Origin: Timema cristinae
Taxonomy: Eukaryota; Arthropoda; Insecta; Phasmatodea; Timematidae
DNA: 64,000 nt
Direction: 5' to 3'
Assembly: GCA_039000515.1 (NCBI GenBank)
Contig: JBCFYV010003508.1
Span: forward strand, 51,224,014-51,288,013
Shown: in pieces, positions 1 through 12,744 of the stretch
How positions within the stretch are numbered: position 1 is the first letter of the stretch
How the letters are laid out: each line of letters opens with the position of its first letter
Notes under the pieces: generated by a model
Databases searched by the model: none
What the model was told of the DNA's origin: nothing
The model's input: only the letters and a program-made list of their open reading frames with translations
Made by a program: the position numbers and the translations under genes

Positions 1-183
1 AGACCATGTGGCCACCGAAGTGTGTTACATAAGTTACTTATACTATTTACACGTATTCGTAAGTAAGATCATATAAACTACAGTTATCCCTTAGATAAAA
101 GTTACAAATGCCTATAAATTAACTTTAATAGTAGGATAATAAATCTATTATAATGTTAACCAAAAACCAGAATATGTTTGTGT

Positions 184-551
184 GTTCAAAGTTTCTACCT
201 ACAATAATCCTGCTATAGCTAAGCTCCAAGTTCAAAGTTTCTACCTACAATAATCCTGCTATAGCTAAGCTCCAAGTTCAAAGTTTCTACCTACAATAAT
301 CCTGCTATAGCTAAGCTCCAAGTTCAAAGTTTCTACCTACAATAATCCTGCTATAGCTAAGCTCCAAGTTCAAAGTTTCCACCTACAATAATCCTGCTAT
401 AGCTAAGCTCCAAGTTCAAAGTTTCCACCTACAATAATCCTGCTATAGCTAAGCTCCAAGTTCAAAGTTTCCACCTACAATAATCCTGCTATAGCTAAGC
501 TCCAAGTTCAAAGTTTCCACCTACAATAATCCTGCTATAGCTAATCGCCAA
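184..551. repeat. 46-bp minisatellite, 8 copies
   Basis: Eight head-to-tail copies of a 46-bp unit begin at 184 and 230 and continue without indels. The first four units carry TTTCTACC and the last four TTTCCACC, so the array is split into two homogeneous blocks. It stops 23 bp before a tRNA-headed SINE. There are no unique spacers and no convincing coding potential. Confidence 0.95.
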
Positions 552-573
552 GTGCTAGCAACAACCAGAGACC

Positions 574-846
574 CGCCTTGGTGGCGTAGTTGGCTAACGC
601 GTTTGTCATGTTGAGGTAGACCGCCGAGGACGGGGAGATTGAGGTTCAAATCTCGGTCGGGTGAACTGGGGTGGTTTTTCCTAAATGGTTTTCCACTCTC
701 CCTTCACGCAAATGCGGGTTCACTTCCTCTAATGTACCCGGTTTAAAATGCTCAGATTTGATCTTGTACGTCAGTGTTTGGTCAGTTGAGGCTACTAGGA
801 CAGATTTACCTATTTACTATTATTATTATTATTATTATTATTATTG
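574..846 (+). mobile_element. tRNA-derived SINE, apparently full length
   Basis: A tRNA-like head carries an A-box-like segment (TGGCGTAGTTGGCTAACG, near 583) and a B box (GGTTCAAATCTC, near 643). It is followed by a body of the type repeated elsewhere here, with GGTGGTTTTTCCTAAA and the segment ending in GCAAATGCGGGTTCAC. The tail is an (ATT)n run at about 817-846. The boxes are an internal RNA polymerase III promoter. I see no clear target-site duplication. It is a SINE and not a host tRNA, because the tRNA-like part runs straight into a shared non-tRNA body. Confidence 0.75.
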
Positions 847-2244
847 TAATTCAAAGGTTGGTTTCTCAATTTCTTATCCTGATGGATCCTGGTACTTCTA
901 CTTAACATTTCCTTTTAATAATTGTGATAGGTCAATCAATTGAGAGTGAGCTGTAGTTCGCCTGAACAGGTAGTAAGCCAGTGAGAGCCTTGACGTAGCG
1001 GAGCACGAGAACAAGCAGTTTCAGAACGTTGACAAGAGGCTGTAAGCAGTCTTGTGAAATAACTGTACCTTACATGTTTTGTACGCAGTGAGCAGCTGTG
1101 AGGATCCAGTTGTTGTTGAGGATAGTTCCACCGCAGAGATGATTGCCATTTAATTGGATAGACACCTTTAACAAGGACATCACACATTATTTGAATATCT
1201 TAACGAGAGGTAATTCAAGAATATATAGCCTACAGTAATTTTAATATATATTAACTTGTTACTTAACAAATTTACTGTCACATAAATCAGTCCAAAGTAA
1301 GTTATCTCATTAAGAGTGTTAACAAAGAATATGACCTGCTTCGGAGGTCGAATGTTCTAAGGCACGGATGTGCAGACTTACATACAACAGGGCCAAATGA
1401 AAACAAAAAATGGCCATACAAATACTTCCATTCAATAATTTTTCTTCAAAATTAATTTAAATAAATGATAAACACATACAATAGACTTCAATGAATAAGT
1501 TTAACTTCATTGAGGAATCAAAGAAATCACAAACATGACTTAGTATGTTTTAAATCCTTTCAGAAGATTTATTTGATGGTGTGAGGTGAGTGAGATTGTG
1601 ACTCAGAATCCAAAATTGTTTTATAATCTGGGATAACCCTTTGTCATGAATCTTCTTTGTAAAAACTCTCTTTTTTGAAATATGATCCTAGTATTTCCAT
1701 TAGTTATTGCTAGAGAGCAACGAGTGATATGCTTTATAATTTGTTAATATTTTAATAAAATAACACTTAGAAATGTTCTAACATAGCCATCTATATTCAC
1801 TGGTTATTTTATCTTAACTTAATATCAACATATTTAAACAGTTCCTTTTAGCTCTGACTCCATTTCCCGAACTCTTCCTTCACAGGGAACAAAAATGATA
1901 CCTACATCTTTAATTTTCAGGATTTTGGTTTATTTCACAAGAAACACTATTTATTTATTAGGGTTGAATACTTACTTGAAAAGGAAATTGTTCTATTGAT
2001 GCATCTGAACCATTAACCACTAGGGGCTGAATTTTCACAGGCGATCCTAAAATAAATGGTATAATTGCAATATTATTCGTAACTATCTTTACTACCATTA
2101 CTATTCTAGTTTATAGATCAGCCAACACAATGGTGTTAAGCAAATTCAAAGAATACATTAAAATACAAGTAAGTTAATAAATAAGTTAATACATTAATAT
2201 ATATGTTAATTAGTTGCGATATTTAACATGCCATTTCTGAACCT
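847..2244. other. No gene recognised
   Basis: AT-rich sequence with only short open frames that match nothing I recognise. No array, splice-site pair or transposon end can be supported here. Confidence 0.5.
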
Positions 2245-2248
2245 ACAG

Positions 2249-2352
2249 ATTATATCAACACATGACTCATAAACTAATTTAATATAGTCCAGAAACAATG
2301 TCGAGCTTTTAGTCTATAATTGATCGTTGTGAACAGGGAAATAAACATGTGT
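2249..2352 (-). mobile_element. Fragment of a second SINE family (3' part)
   Basis: This stretch aligns by eye with 28978-29165 and 40888-41045. All three share the CATGACTYATAAACYAA-like block and a TGTGAAxAGGRRA-like block in the same order. The fragment is the 3' body read on the minus strand; the tRNA-like head seen in the 28978 copy is not evident here. Assignment rests only on similarity within the window. Confidence 0.5.
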
Positions 2353-2889
2353 GGTCCCTGGCAGTGAATGAATCTGGACCCTCTGCTCAGTGACAGACTC
2401 ACTGACTGCTTGGATAAAAATATAGCAATAAACAGTTAAAAGACAGATTTTAAAATAACACTGATCAATAAGGCGGTAAGTTAAAATCAGAGAGAAGATA
2501 AAACGGTACATTTTATAAAATAAATATCTATAACAAACAGAAAAACTAGGAAAAACCTGAACCAAACAAAAGTGACCTCTAAGAAGGTACTGTACAATGT
2601 TGTTAAAAGTTTGGTCTAGCAATCAAACTCTGTACGTCGTTGATAATAACACGTTCTTTGGCCTTAACGAGACCACGTGACCAATGGTACGGGTAAAATA
2701 CAGGTTGTTCCATACTAAACAGCCAAATTTGAGAAGTGGTAGGGAATCTAAAAACTAGCACATGATGCCATTTGGAGATTATCTCGTTCTCGCTTACTTT
2801 TAGACCAAACAAAAAACAAAACGAAATTATAGCTAATAAATAAAATATTATATATAATATACTTTTTTAAAGTTTCTCTTTCAAATTCT

Positions 2890-3005
2890 AGTCGAATGTG
2901 CTGAGTGTGGTTTTCCCTAACTGTTTTAAAGCTCTCTCTCCAAGCAAATACGAGTACATTTCCTCGAAATATTACACTCCTTATCCGCAACTCATTAGTG
3001 TAGCT
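2890..3005 (+). mobile_element. SINE body fragment
   Basis: The segments GTGGTTTTCCCTAACTG and CAAGCAAATACGAGTAC correspond to the body of the SINE at 574-846 (GGTGGTTTTTCCTAAATGG and CGCAAATGCGGGTTCAC). The head and the TAA tail are missing, so it is a decayed internal fragment. Confidence 0.45.
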
Positions 3006-3085
3006 AAACTCTCAAAGTACAAGGCCTAGTTTGACGAAACGGTGGAAATATTAATATATTCACGAGTGCAACTTTGAAAGATGCG

Positions 3086-4623
3086 CCTATTTCCATGTTC
3101 AATAAATCTAACAGGTGAAGTTCGAACTAATATGTTCTCTCTATGTTACATGTTCAATAAATCTAACAGGCGCAGTTCGAACTAATATGTTCTCTCTATG
3201 TTACATGTTCAATAAATCGAACAAGCGCAGTTCGTACTAATATGTTCTCTCTATGTTACATGTTCAATAAATCGAACAAGCGCAGTTCGTACTAATATGT
3301 TCTCTCTATGTTACATGTTCAATAAATCGAACAAGCGCAGTTCGTACTAATATGTTCTCTCTATGTTACATGTTCAATAAATCGAACAAGCGCAGTTCGT
3401 ACTAATATGTTCTCTCTATGTTACATGTTCAATAAATCGAACAAGCGCAGTTCGTACTAATATGTTCTCTCTATGTTACATGTTCAATAAATCTAACAGG
3501 TGAAGTTCGAACTAATATGTTCTCTCTATGTTACATGTTCAATAAATCGAACAAGCGCAGTTCGTACTAATATGTTCTCTCTATGTTACATGTTCAATAA
3601 ATCTAACAGGTGAAGTTCGAACTAATATGTTCTCTCTATGTTCCATGTTCAATAAATCGAACAAGCGCAGTTCGTACTAATATGTTCTCTCTATGTTCCA
3701 TGTTCAATAAATCGAACAAGTGCAGTTAGTACTAATATGTTCTCTCTATGTTCCATGTTCAATAAATCGAACAAGCGCAGTTCGGACTAAAATGTTCTGT
3801 CTATGTTCCATGTTCAATAAATCTAACAGGCGCAGTTCGAACTAATATGTTCTCTCTATGTTCCATGTTCAATAAATCTAACAGGTGCAGTTCGAACTAA
3901 TATGTTCTCTCTATGTTACATGTTCAATAAATCTAACAATCACAGTTCGGACTAATATGTTCTCTCTATGTTCCATGTTCAATAAATCTAACAGGCGAAG
4001 TTCGAACTAATATATTCTCTCTATGTTCCATGTTCAATAAATCTAACAAGCACAGTTCGGACTAATATGTTCTCTCTATGTTCCATGTTCAATAAATCTA
4101 ACAGGCGCAGTTCGAACTAATATGTTCTCTCTATGTTACATGTTCAATAAATCTAACAGGTGAAGTTCGAACTAATATGTTCTCTCTATGTTCCATGTTC
4201 AATAAATCGAACAAGCGCAGTTCGTACTAATATGTTCTCTCTATGTTCTATGTTCAATAAATCGAACAAGCGCAGTTAGTACTAATATATTCTCTCTATG
4301 TTCCATGTTCAATAAATCTAACAAGCGCAGTTCGGACTAAAATGTTCTCTCTATGTTCCATGTTCAATAAATCTAACAGGCGCAGTTCGAACTAATATGT
4401 TCTCTCTATGTTCCATGTTCAATAAATCTAACAGGTGCAGTTCGAACTAATATGTTCTCTCTATGTTACATGTTCAATAAATCTAACAATCACAGTTCGG
4501 ACTAATATGTTCTCTCTATGTTCCATGTTCAATAAATCTAACAGGCGAAGTTCGAACTAATATATTCTCTCTATGTTCCATGTTCAATAAATCTAACAAG
4601 CGCAGTTCGAACTAAAATGTTAT
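3086..4623. repeat. 55-bp minisatellite, about 28 copies, with a 550-bp higher-order repeat
   Basis: Tandem units of 55 bp are marked by ATGTTCAATAAATC at constant spacing. Variants at the ACARGYGMAG and TTAC/TTCC positions define an ordered series of ten monomers starting near 3598. The same order recurs from near 4148, exactly 550 bp later. Units 3201-3480 are nearly identical to each other. Each unit contains AATAAA, but nothing else suggests transcription. Confidence 0.95.
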
Positions 4624-5442
4624 CTGTAGGTTTAAGCTACTTCTGGAGTAGACGCAAATAAAGAGCTTGCCATGCTATGAAGAGGAAATGATGGCATGTT
4701 TATATGTTTATGATCTAGATATAATACTCTAGCTCTTGTTTTGCTGTTGGTACATACATTCTTAGGCAACAAACTCTGCTTATGGCTCATAAAACAACAG
4801 CTCTGTACTTAATTCAGCCGCACTAACTTTTATGTTTTTATTTGATATATTAGTTAGTTTTTGCCACAATTATAATATTTTGCATGAATTTGTCGAATAA
4901 GATTAGAACAAACTACTTGTGTAATATTTTACCTAACATACCTGCCATAGACTGCTCTACCATCGTTGCAAGAAAGTGCAAAACCAAGACGCTAAGAAAG
5001 CTAGAACATGTTTATTTGTATTTCACCTGTAACGTACATTTTTACTTGTATTTATCTTTGAACGTTTGATGCCTTGAAACACTTGAACACTAATTCTGGT
5101 AGCTCAAAAACTAGGGAAAATACAAATCTTAAACTTGGAATAGGTTGAGTACTTTAAAACCTGAGGCTGTGTATCTTTAATCTTGCTTTGGCAATTTGAC
5201 TTATTAAATCACGTGACCACTGGTGTAGGTAGTTTCAAAACTAGTCGGAAGTTATAGTTTGGTAAACTTACTTCTCAGTGTGTGATCCTTGGGTGTTTTT
5301 ATTTAAAATCATATATTAGGAACCTAATGACCCAGACCACGTGGACATCAGTGTGGGTGATTTTATAAAAAAATACAGCGCTATGGAGATTTGTATGGGA
5401 GAGCGGAAAATAAAACCAGCAGAAACTCCCAGCGTTGCTCAA
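4624..5442. other. No gene recognised
   Basis: AT-rich single-copy-looking sequence. A 61-codon open frame at 4884-5069 has no recognisable domain and no supporting splice or start context. Confidence 0.45.
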
Positions 5443-5585
5443 ATTACATGTATGTATGTTTAGTATTAATTACATGTATGTTTAGTATTAATTACATGTA
5501 TGTTTAGTATTAATTACATGTATGTTTAGTATTAATTACGTGTATGTTTAGTATTAATTACATGTATGTTTAGTATTAATTACAT
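5443..5585. repeat. 22-bp tandem repeat, about 6 copies
   Basis: Six to seven copies of a 22-bp AT-rich unit containing ATTACATGTATG and TTTAGTATTA, with one A-to-G variant near 5540. Confidence 0.9.
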
Positions 5586-5957
5586 TGTCCACTACCAGTA
5601 GTGTAGCTCCCTATGTATAGATGTTCAGTTGAGATATAACTTTTGTTTGGTTGTGAAAAGTTGTAACATGGGATCGAACTAATAACTCGTAGCTGATGTT
5701 CATAACAGACTGACTAAGAAACGTAAGGTTTATCAAATGATAAGGATGAAAAAATATTTGATAAATATTTGTTTGTTTATCAGCGAACAAAACTATAGGC
5801 GCTGATAGGTTTACTCTAAGAAATGTGAACACCCTAAAAAAACAGCGCTATAAAGAAAAGTGTTTGTCTGAAGCTCGAAGATTAGATAATAAAGTTCCTC
5901 CCTCAATACATGTATTTACAGTGTTAAAATATTTATATAAAAATACACTATTAACAA

Positions 5958-6240
5958 CAGGGTTTACTACCCGTTCTGGGTATACCCACGCATATAAATT
6001 GATTGTGAAAGTGTTTTACCCAAGAATAAGGTTGATTATAGATTAAATGTACCCGTATTTTCTTGGAAGGAGAGTTGAAAACAATTTGTACCAAACTACT
6101 CTCAGTATACCCAACTGGAATTCTAACCCCGATATCCTCATCGTAGATATTATAGTACATTACGAGAATGACGTCTTAGAACATAAAGCCACCGAAGCGG
6201 GTCACTGCTACAAAGAACACGTGATGGGATCAAATATAGT
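5958..6240 (-). mobile_element. tRNA-derived SINE, minus strand, diverged
   Basis: Read on the minus strand, this has a B-box-like GGGGTTAGAATTCC, the CTCTCCTTCCAAGAAAATACGGG body block and a GAACGGGTAGTAAACCC tail. These match, in order, the SINEs at 574-846 and 11841-12135. Small open frames on both strands here are by-products of the SINE body. Confidence 0.6.
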
Positions 6241-8270
6241 ACATACCTCTTAGATAAATTGGCATTCATATGGTATCGAGCGTAAAGGCAATTAATTACC
6301 GTGATTTGGTAGATATTGTTCGATTCTTTCACGAAATAGAATGAACATTAAAAATACTATAGTAAACCAAACTATTCTGACAAAGAAAACAAGAGAATAA
6401 AGTAGTATACCTCCCCCCCTAGATAGATGACTGTATAGATCTAGAGTCGTACACATCTGACCTAGGTTGATATACAATCCTCTATGCAACTCTGTATGAT
6501 GTGTTGATTACTCGACCCATCCATATTGACAACAATTATTGTGTAAGTGTAGATATTACTATTACTAAACAATAATTAAATTAATATCATAGACTCATAA
6601 AATTATTAATAGTCATTAGAAGAACACAAGCAGTAGATACACACACACATTATAATACGAGACAAACATATTTGTTTAAATATATAGCTCAAAATAATTA
6701 AGAAAATACAAGAGTAAAATTAATTCAATGATCTGTTACCTAAAATCTCCAAGGCGTAACACAATACAATTACGTAGGATAATATATTCATTTTGAGTAA
6801 TAAGCACAGGCACAGCCTAACTAGGGCTATTTTAAATTAAAACGTTGCAATATCTGTAACCATGGTTTTGTCAAAACTGGATAATAACTGATGGAACATT
6901 TGATCATAAGCACAAACCGTTTTTTTTTTTAAGAATAATTTATAGTTCAACTCTATCGTGACTTGCTTTGCTGCTACCTGAATTGTCAAATTAGCTTTGT
7001 TTATTCATCGCCTTAAAGATTTAATAAACAATGGAGTCACACAAAGAATGTTGTGGAACAATAATTCATCTCAATTAATACCTCATAATTACCTATTACA
7101 AGAACAAAGGTAGTGATTGCATGGGCTTTGTTGATTGTAAACATTAAAACATGTACTAAACGAAACATAGATCTATATGTGTATTATAATTACCGATAAG
7201 TAGACTTTTTATTCAAAATATACTGCTATAGTATGTTTATAATATTAAATCTTTTTTGATAACATATAAATTTGATATTTAATGACTTATCAGCATTTTC
7301 CTCTTATATGAACATGGTTGAAGTGCTAACTGAGTCAAAGAGAATATTTCATTAAAAGGACACCTTATAAATGTGTTAGAGTGTCACGGATGTGCAGGTA
7401 ATTTATTGGTAGTTCTTCCTCTCTGCGGGAGATAAATATATTACATGAGTATTTAACAGTCGGTGGTTCAAGTTCCAAGAATAATGTACTAATAAATATC
7501 CTTAGTTAAATAAACTTGTGAATTATTAACCTTAACTTACGGTATTTTATTGGACTGTAGCACAATTTATTCTTATGTTGATATATAACTAAATAGTACA
7601 GTACAAATAATGATATTATTTTGAAACGAATACTTCAGACCAACACAACTTTTAAGCAAAATTACTTGTTCATATTGGTAGTAAAACTTTATATTAATTT
7701 AACTTTGCCAAAAATAAATCCATAAAAACCCTACAAAGTATTTTATTCAAATAATGTTTAAAGCTATTTATCCCCTTAAGATAATAATTTAAAGCTCTTA
7801 ATATACCTATTAATTTTAAAATATGCATGGACAACTGTAAAAATTACTTGTGCGGATTTGAAACTGTGTGATTTGGTTGGTTTTACAAAATAATCAATAA
7901 TTATTTCAATTGTTTTAAAAGTTTCAGGAATTGATTAGTTTCTAAAAGTTGAATTTAACTTTCCTTGAGTTTAGTTTCAACTTTGGCACACAATAACATT
8001 TTTCAAAAACAAAATATGTTGAAGACTTAGAAAACGTATCTAACTTGTCTCAAAATTAATATTTTATAACGTTGATTAATGAAATGCTACAAGTTCTACT
8101 GTAAATAGCTAATCAATCCAAATGAATGATGGTGTATTTGAGAGTTGTATATTATGCCGTCTTCAATAAAATGAATTAACTTGAGCAAGAATAACATAAG
8201 TCATGTCTATAATTTTATACACATGCACTTAATTGTTTTATTTAAATCTTGCTACTCTTTTAAATGATCA
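6241..8270. other. No gene recognised
   Basis: About 2 kb of AT-rich DNA. A possible remnant of a SINE body lies at 7370-7480 (GGTGGTTCAAGTTCC near 7462 resembles a B box). No supported coding region, inverted repeat or long tandem array is visible. Confidence 0.45.
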
Positions 8271-9075
8271 TGATTACACTACTGTTTCGAATAAGGATTA
8301 TACTACTGTTGTCGAATAAGGATTACACTACTGTTGTCGGGTAAGGATTACACTACTGTTGTCGAATAAGGATTACACTACTGTTGTCGAGTAAGGATTA
8401 CACTACTGTTGTCGAATAATGATTACACTACTGTTGTCGGGCAAGGATTACACTACTGTTGTCGAGTAAGGATTACACTACTGTTGTCGGGCAAGGATTA
8501 CACTACTGTTGTCGGGCAAGTATTACACTACTGTTGTCGAGTAAGGATTACACTACTGTTGTCAAGTAAGGATTACACTACTATTGTCGAATAAGGATTA
8601 CACTACTGTTGTCGAGTAAGGATTACACTACTGTTGTCAAGTAAGGATTACACTACTGTTGTCGAGTAAGGATTACACTACTGCTGTCAAGTAAGGATTA
8701 CACTACTGTTGTCGAATAATGATTACACTACTGTTGTCGGGCAAGGATTACACTACTGTTGTCGGGCAAGGATTACACTACTGTTGTCGAGTAAGGATTA
8801 CACTACTGTTGTCGGGTAAGGATTACACTACTGTTGTCGGGCAAGGATTACACTACTGTTGTCGGGCAAGGATTGCACTACTGTTGTCGAGTAAGGATTA
8901 CACTGCTGTTGTCGAGTAAGGATTACACTACTGTTGTCAAGTAAGGATTACACTACTGTTATCGGGTAAGGATTACACTACTGTTGTCGGGTAAGGATTA
9001 CACTACTGTTGTCAGGTAAGGATTACACTACTGTTTTCAGGTAAGGATTACACTACTGTTGTCGGGTAAGGATTA
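8271..9075. repeat. 25-bp minisatellite, about 32 copies
   Basis: A 25-bp unit beginning GGATTACACTACTGTTGTCG and ending in variants of RRGTAA or AATAA is repeated with almost no length change. Open frames across it are chance products of this array. A SINE-like sequence starts 33 bp downstream. Confidence 0.95.
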
Positions 9076-9107
9076 GGAAGGAATAGTCTTATAATAATGA
9101 CTCTTAT

Positions 9108-9345
9108 CAATCCGCCTCTGTAGTCTTGTGGTCAGAGTTCCTGTTTACAAACCCAGTGGTCCAGGCTTCGATAACCACCGCCTCCAGAAAATACAATGAA
9201 TCGGTGACTCCGGTCTAGAAAACTGAGATTAGTGACCGGAGAGTTCAGTATGCTGACCACATGATACCCTACATCCACAAATGTTGGTACTATTCTTGCA
9301 AATAGTGGTGGCCACTCCGTTGGTATAACTCACTTGCGGGCTTAT
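9108..9345 (+). mobile_element. tRNA-like SINE, possible third family
   Basis: An A-box-like TCTTGTGGTCAGAG near 9124 and a B-box-like GGCTTCGATAACC near 9165 sit about 40 bp apart, as in a tRNA head. They are followed by a body (GAAAACTGAGATTAGTGACC) not shared with the commonest SINE here. No terminal microsatellite or target duplication is clear. Confidence 0.45.
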
Positions 9346-10044
9346 GCTATGGCGTTTTTATTTAATTTTTATCATCCTGTTCTCTTAGACTATGTATTTT
9401 AATGTTTTTATATCTAGACATTTAACTCAACCAGTTGAATAGAACAACTCATATTAGGAGACTAACGTATACTCTTTTTAAATAATCCAAATTATGACAT
9501 ATTATAATTATTTTACAAATGAAAGCTACAAGGGAAAAGGAGGAAATGGATGCTAAATACATTTTAAAGGACAACAACTTGTATATATAAAACCCCATAA
9601 AAAAACAAAAATGTTTTTTAATTCGTTAAATATTTAACAGACCTGTCTTAGCCATAATATTAAGTGGATTAGAAAGTTCTCAAGATTTTCTAAAAGATGT
9701 CAGCCCTATACCAATTTGAGCTAAAATTGAGATCTCCCCCTTTTTATCGTGTCCTCTCCAACATTTATTATGTAAGTTCTAAACCTCCCATCACCAAATA
9801 CAATGGCGGTGAAGATGGAGTGTTAACCAAGAAACAGGATATCTAATCCCAGTACCTCCAGGTAGACACAAAACATCACACTCTGCCCTATTTAAGTTGG
9901 TGGAAGAATTTGGAACTAAAGGGTAGACCTTGGGGGCGGTTGTCACAGGATTCTATGACAACCAAATAACATAAGACGTAATATTGGTAGCTAATGACGG
10001 TTGATGTAGTTGTATTATCTGTCTCTGAACATAACAAGCTACCT

Positions 10045-10540
10045 TGGTATCTCAAGATAGTGATAGGGGTAATGAGGTGGACTGGATAGAACTAGCTCAA
10101 GATAGTGATAGGGTGTAATGAGGTGGACTGGATAGAACTAGCTCAAGATAGTGATAGGGGGTAATGAGGTGGACTGGATAGAACTAGCTCAAGATAGTGA
10201 TAGGGGGTAATGAGGTGGACTGGATAGAACTAGCTCAAGATAGTGATAGGGTGTAATGAGGTGGACTGGATAGAACTAGCTCGAGATAGTGATAGGGTGT
10301 AATGAGGTGGACTGGATAGAACTAGCTCAAGATAGTGATAGGGTGTAATGAGGTGGACTGGATAGAACTAGCTCAAGATAGTGATAGGGTGTAATGAGGT
10401 GGACTGGATAGAACAAGCTCAAGATAGTGATAGGGGGTAATGAGGTGGACTGGATAGAACTAGCTCGAGATAGAGATAGGGTGTAATGAGGTGGACTGGA
10501 TAGAACTAGCTCGAGATAGGGATAAGGGGCGTACTTTTGT
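10045..10540. repeat. 46-bp minisatellite, about 10.5 copies
   Basis: The unit starts GCTCAAGATAGTGATAGGG and ends GGATAGAACTA, with starts at 10095 and 10141. The variation is confined to GGGTG/GGGGG and CAAGA/CGAGA positions. The minus strand stays open across it only because of monomer composition. Confidence 0.93.
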
Positions 10541-10682
10541 GAGCGCGGAAATGAAATGCCAAAGAACAAGAAATAAGCACTACGGATATAATAGTTCGAG
10601 ATCTGGGATTAATGGGCAGAGTTAATATTGAGTTGATATTAATACTGATCATATAATAGTAGTAATGTTATAATAACCTCAC

Positions 10683-10820
10683 TAGGTCACTTGGTCTAAG
10701 GCGTCATTCTTACAATAGACTAGACTGCCAGTGAAATAGAGTTCGGGATTCGAATCCGAGCCGTGTGTACCAAGTGTTACCACCCACTCTACTACCTCTT
10801 AGTTACGGCCACACTAGAGT
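10683..10820 (+). mobile_element. tRNA-like SINE head
   Basis: GGTCACTTGGTCTAAGGCG resembles an A box, and GGGATTCGAATCCGAG is close to a perfect B box about 60 bp downstream, a spacing compatible with a long variable arm. The following body contains CCACCCACTCTACTACCTC. No body or tail shared with the main SINE family is clear. Confidence 0.5.
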
Positions 10821-11825
10821 AAAAGGAAAGTGGGGGTAAGTTACAAAAAATTATAAAGTAGAAAGACATTAGCAACAATTTGGTAACAATATTAATGTTT
10901 TATTTAAAATAATAACAATTAAAACAAAAATTTACGTGGCCTCAAAAATCCATCAGGGGTTGTGTTGAAAATCATATTAAACAAATGGGCAGTACTATCA
11001 TGTAAATGTTTCCAAACATGAAACATGTTGTTAAGTCAACTAGGTCAGTCTTGGAGAGACAACCACTCGATCCAACAACACAATGTCAGTTTCACAACAG
11101 TGAATATTGACAAAACAGCCTAAAGTGTTGACTATCCGAGCAAATTACTTTATAAATGTACAGTCAGATATTTATTGACTACCAAAAAGAAAAGAGCCTA
11201 GTGGGCATCTTTGAATTTGATACAAAAGTTGTCTACTATGCTACATTGAATACAGAAAAAAAAAGGGTAGTTAAATTTAATATTGTACGGATATTTCGGG
11301 GAACACAAGAGTTTGGTTTACAGACCATAGGTCAAACTCCCGCGGGACTATTAAATGTTGACATAGCTACGGACGTTAACAAGATCCCTACTTGTTAATA
11401 ACAATAATATAACATTCAAAAGAAGTCTAGACAAACAAAAATTAAATTCAATTAAATAATTTTGAAAATATTCAAAGTCAAAATCAATCCATCAGAAAAA
11501 TTTTAAGTTACTTTATCAAACAATCAAAATAAGAAAACTTCATCAAAAAGATGAGTTTACATTTAACAGCTAAATTCAGACAATTCAAATAAAATACTTC
11601 TAGCAAAAATTAGTTCAAAAAATATGACAATCTGATATATTCAGTGACCTCACTAACACTAGCACCTGATTGGCGGCAAAAAGAATTAGGTGTCTCATTA
11701 CAAAATTTAGTATTACAAACAATATTAATTTTAGCTAATAGTTTTCGTTGCCTATTCAGGTTTATTCCAATAATTACGTTACTTTAGTTGAAAAATTTGA
11801 ACAAGCCATAGTTCAAGTCTATTAA
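10821..11825. other. No gene recognised; one 80-codon open frame
   Basis: AT-rich sequence. The open frame at 11156-11398 (plus) begins MYSQIFIDYQKEK. I recognise no domain in it. It is longer than most chance frames here but lacks any supporting signal. It may be a relic of a retroelement or chance. Confidence 0.3.
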
Positions 11826-12150
11826 AATAATATCGATGAAGGTGACCTGGTGGTCAAGGGGTAAGGTATCAGACTTCTGTGCTGGCGGTCGGGGTTCAAT
11901 CCTCGATCCCAGCACAGATTTATCTGATTTCCAAACCCTTCCTTCACCTCTGACAAGACGTGTATTAATCATAACTTGTGAATGTGGGGAAGGCCAGGCC
12001 TCGACCATGGTTCAGATTCCACGTTAAACTGTAGGTCCTCCATTTCATCTCACAATCACCCTACCATTACACATTAGCGTAAGTGCGTATAACCCGAACG
12101 GGATAGTAAGACGCGGTACTAATAGTAATACTAATAATAATATCGATGAA
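11826..12150 (+). mobile_element. Full-length SINE with 15-bp target-site duplication
   Basis: The element proper is 11841-12135. The head has an A-box-like TGGTGGTCAAGGGGTAAGG and a B-box-like GGGGTTCAATCCTCG. The body has AACCCTTCCTTCACCTCTG and GGTCCTCCATTTCATCTCA. The tail is GTAAGACGCGGT (12107-12118) followed by a degenerate TAA run. The same AATAATATCGATGAA flanks it at 11826-11840 and 12136-12150; part of this overlaps the TAA tail, but TCGATGAA is unambiguous. This is the structure left by LINE-mediated retroposition. It is the best-preserved copy of its family in the window. Confidence 0.85.
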
Positions 12151-12744
12151 ATAAATATATATAGAATACGTAAACATCCTGAAAATATCCAAGTCCAGGA
12201 CCGGACTTATCCTGTCAGCGTCTAATACAATATTCTAGGACATGACTTCTCCTGAAGGCATCCAATTTAATAGTAGATTCATCTTCAGAATTACTAGGTT
12301 TAAATAGTGTTTCTAGTCGCCTGTGGTTAAAAGGGGATGAGAGGGGGTTGTCCATATACGTTGGTGACGTCCCACATCACGCGCTGTCCAGGTGGAAGAT
12401 TCCGTCTTGCTCGAAGGGGGCACGTAAGTCGTAATTCCGGTATTGTTGTGAGCGTAATTCCTGAGTCCCATCGGAATCACTTGGCACATCAGATGCAGTT
12501 ACACCCAGGCTCGTCTGTCCCACTCTTAAATTTAGGACGCGGCGAGTACAGTCCAGTCTTGAAGGTTGTTCTAGCCAGGAGATACAAAGGGTAAGTACAT
12601 AAACATTTTATTGATTGCAGGGAGTTTATTCTTGTTTGATATGGCTTTGTATTGTAGACGGATTCTGCATTGGACTACAATAGAGAAGCTTACTATTGCA
12701 GGAAGTTTATTAATATTGTGGTTTCACATGGAGTGGGTAGTATG
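12151..12744. other. Unassigned; locally GC-rich 12330-12600
   Basis: A GC-richer stretch holds an 85-codon open frame (12337-12594, plus) that ends at AAAGGGTAAGTAC, a good splice-donor-like string. The predicted peptide is rich in arginine, glycine and histidine and matches no family I know. It could be an exon or a retroelement scrap; I cannot decide. Confidence 0.2.

Noticed and set aside
574..660. Genuine tRNA genes at SINE heads (also 9108, 10683, 11841, 24124)
   Set aside because: A- and B-box-like strings are present, but I see no full cloverleaf or 3' acceptor pairing, and the sequences continue into shared SINE bodies or unrelated sequence.
12337..12594. 85-codon frame as a coding exon with donor at its end
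   Set aside because: No domain is recognisable, no acceptor or neighbouring exon can be tied to it, and the stop overlaps the donor-like string. Listed only as unassigned sequence.
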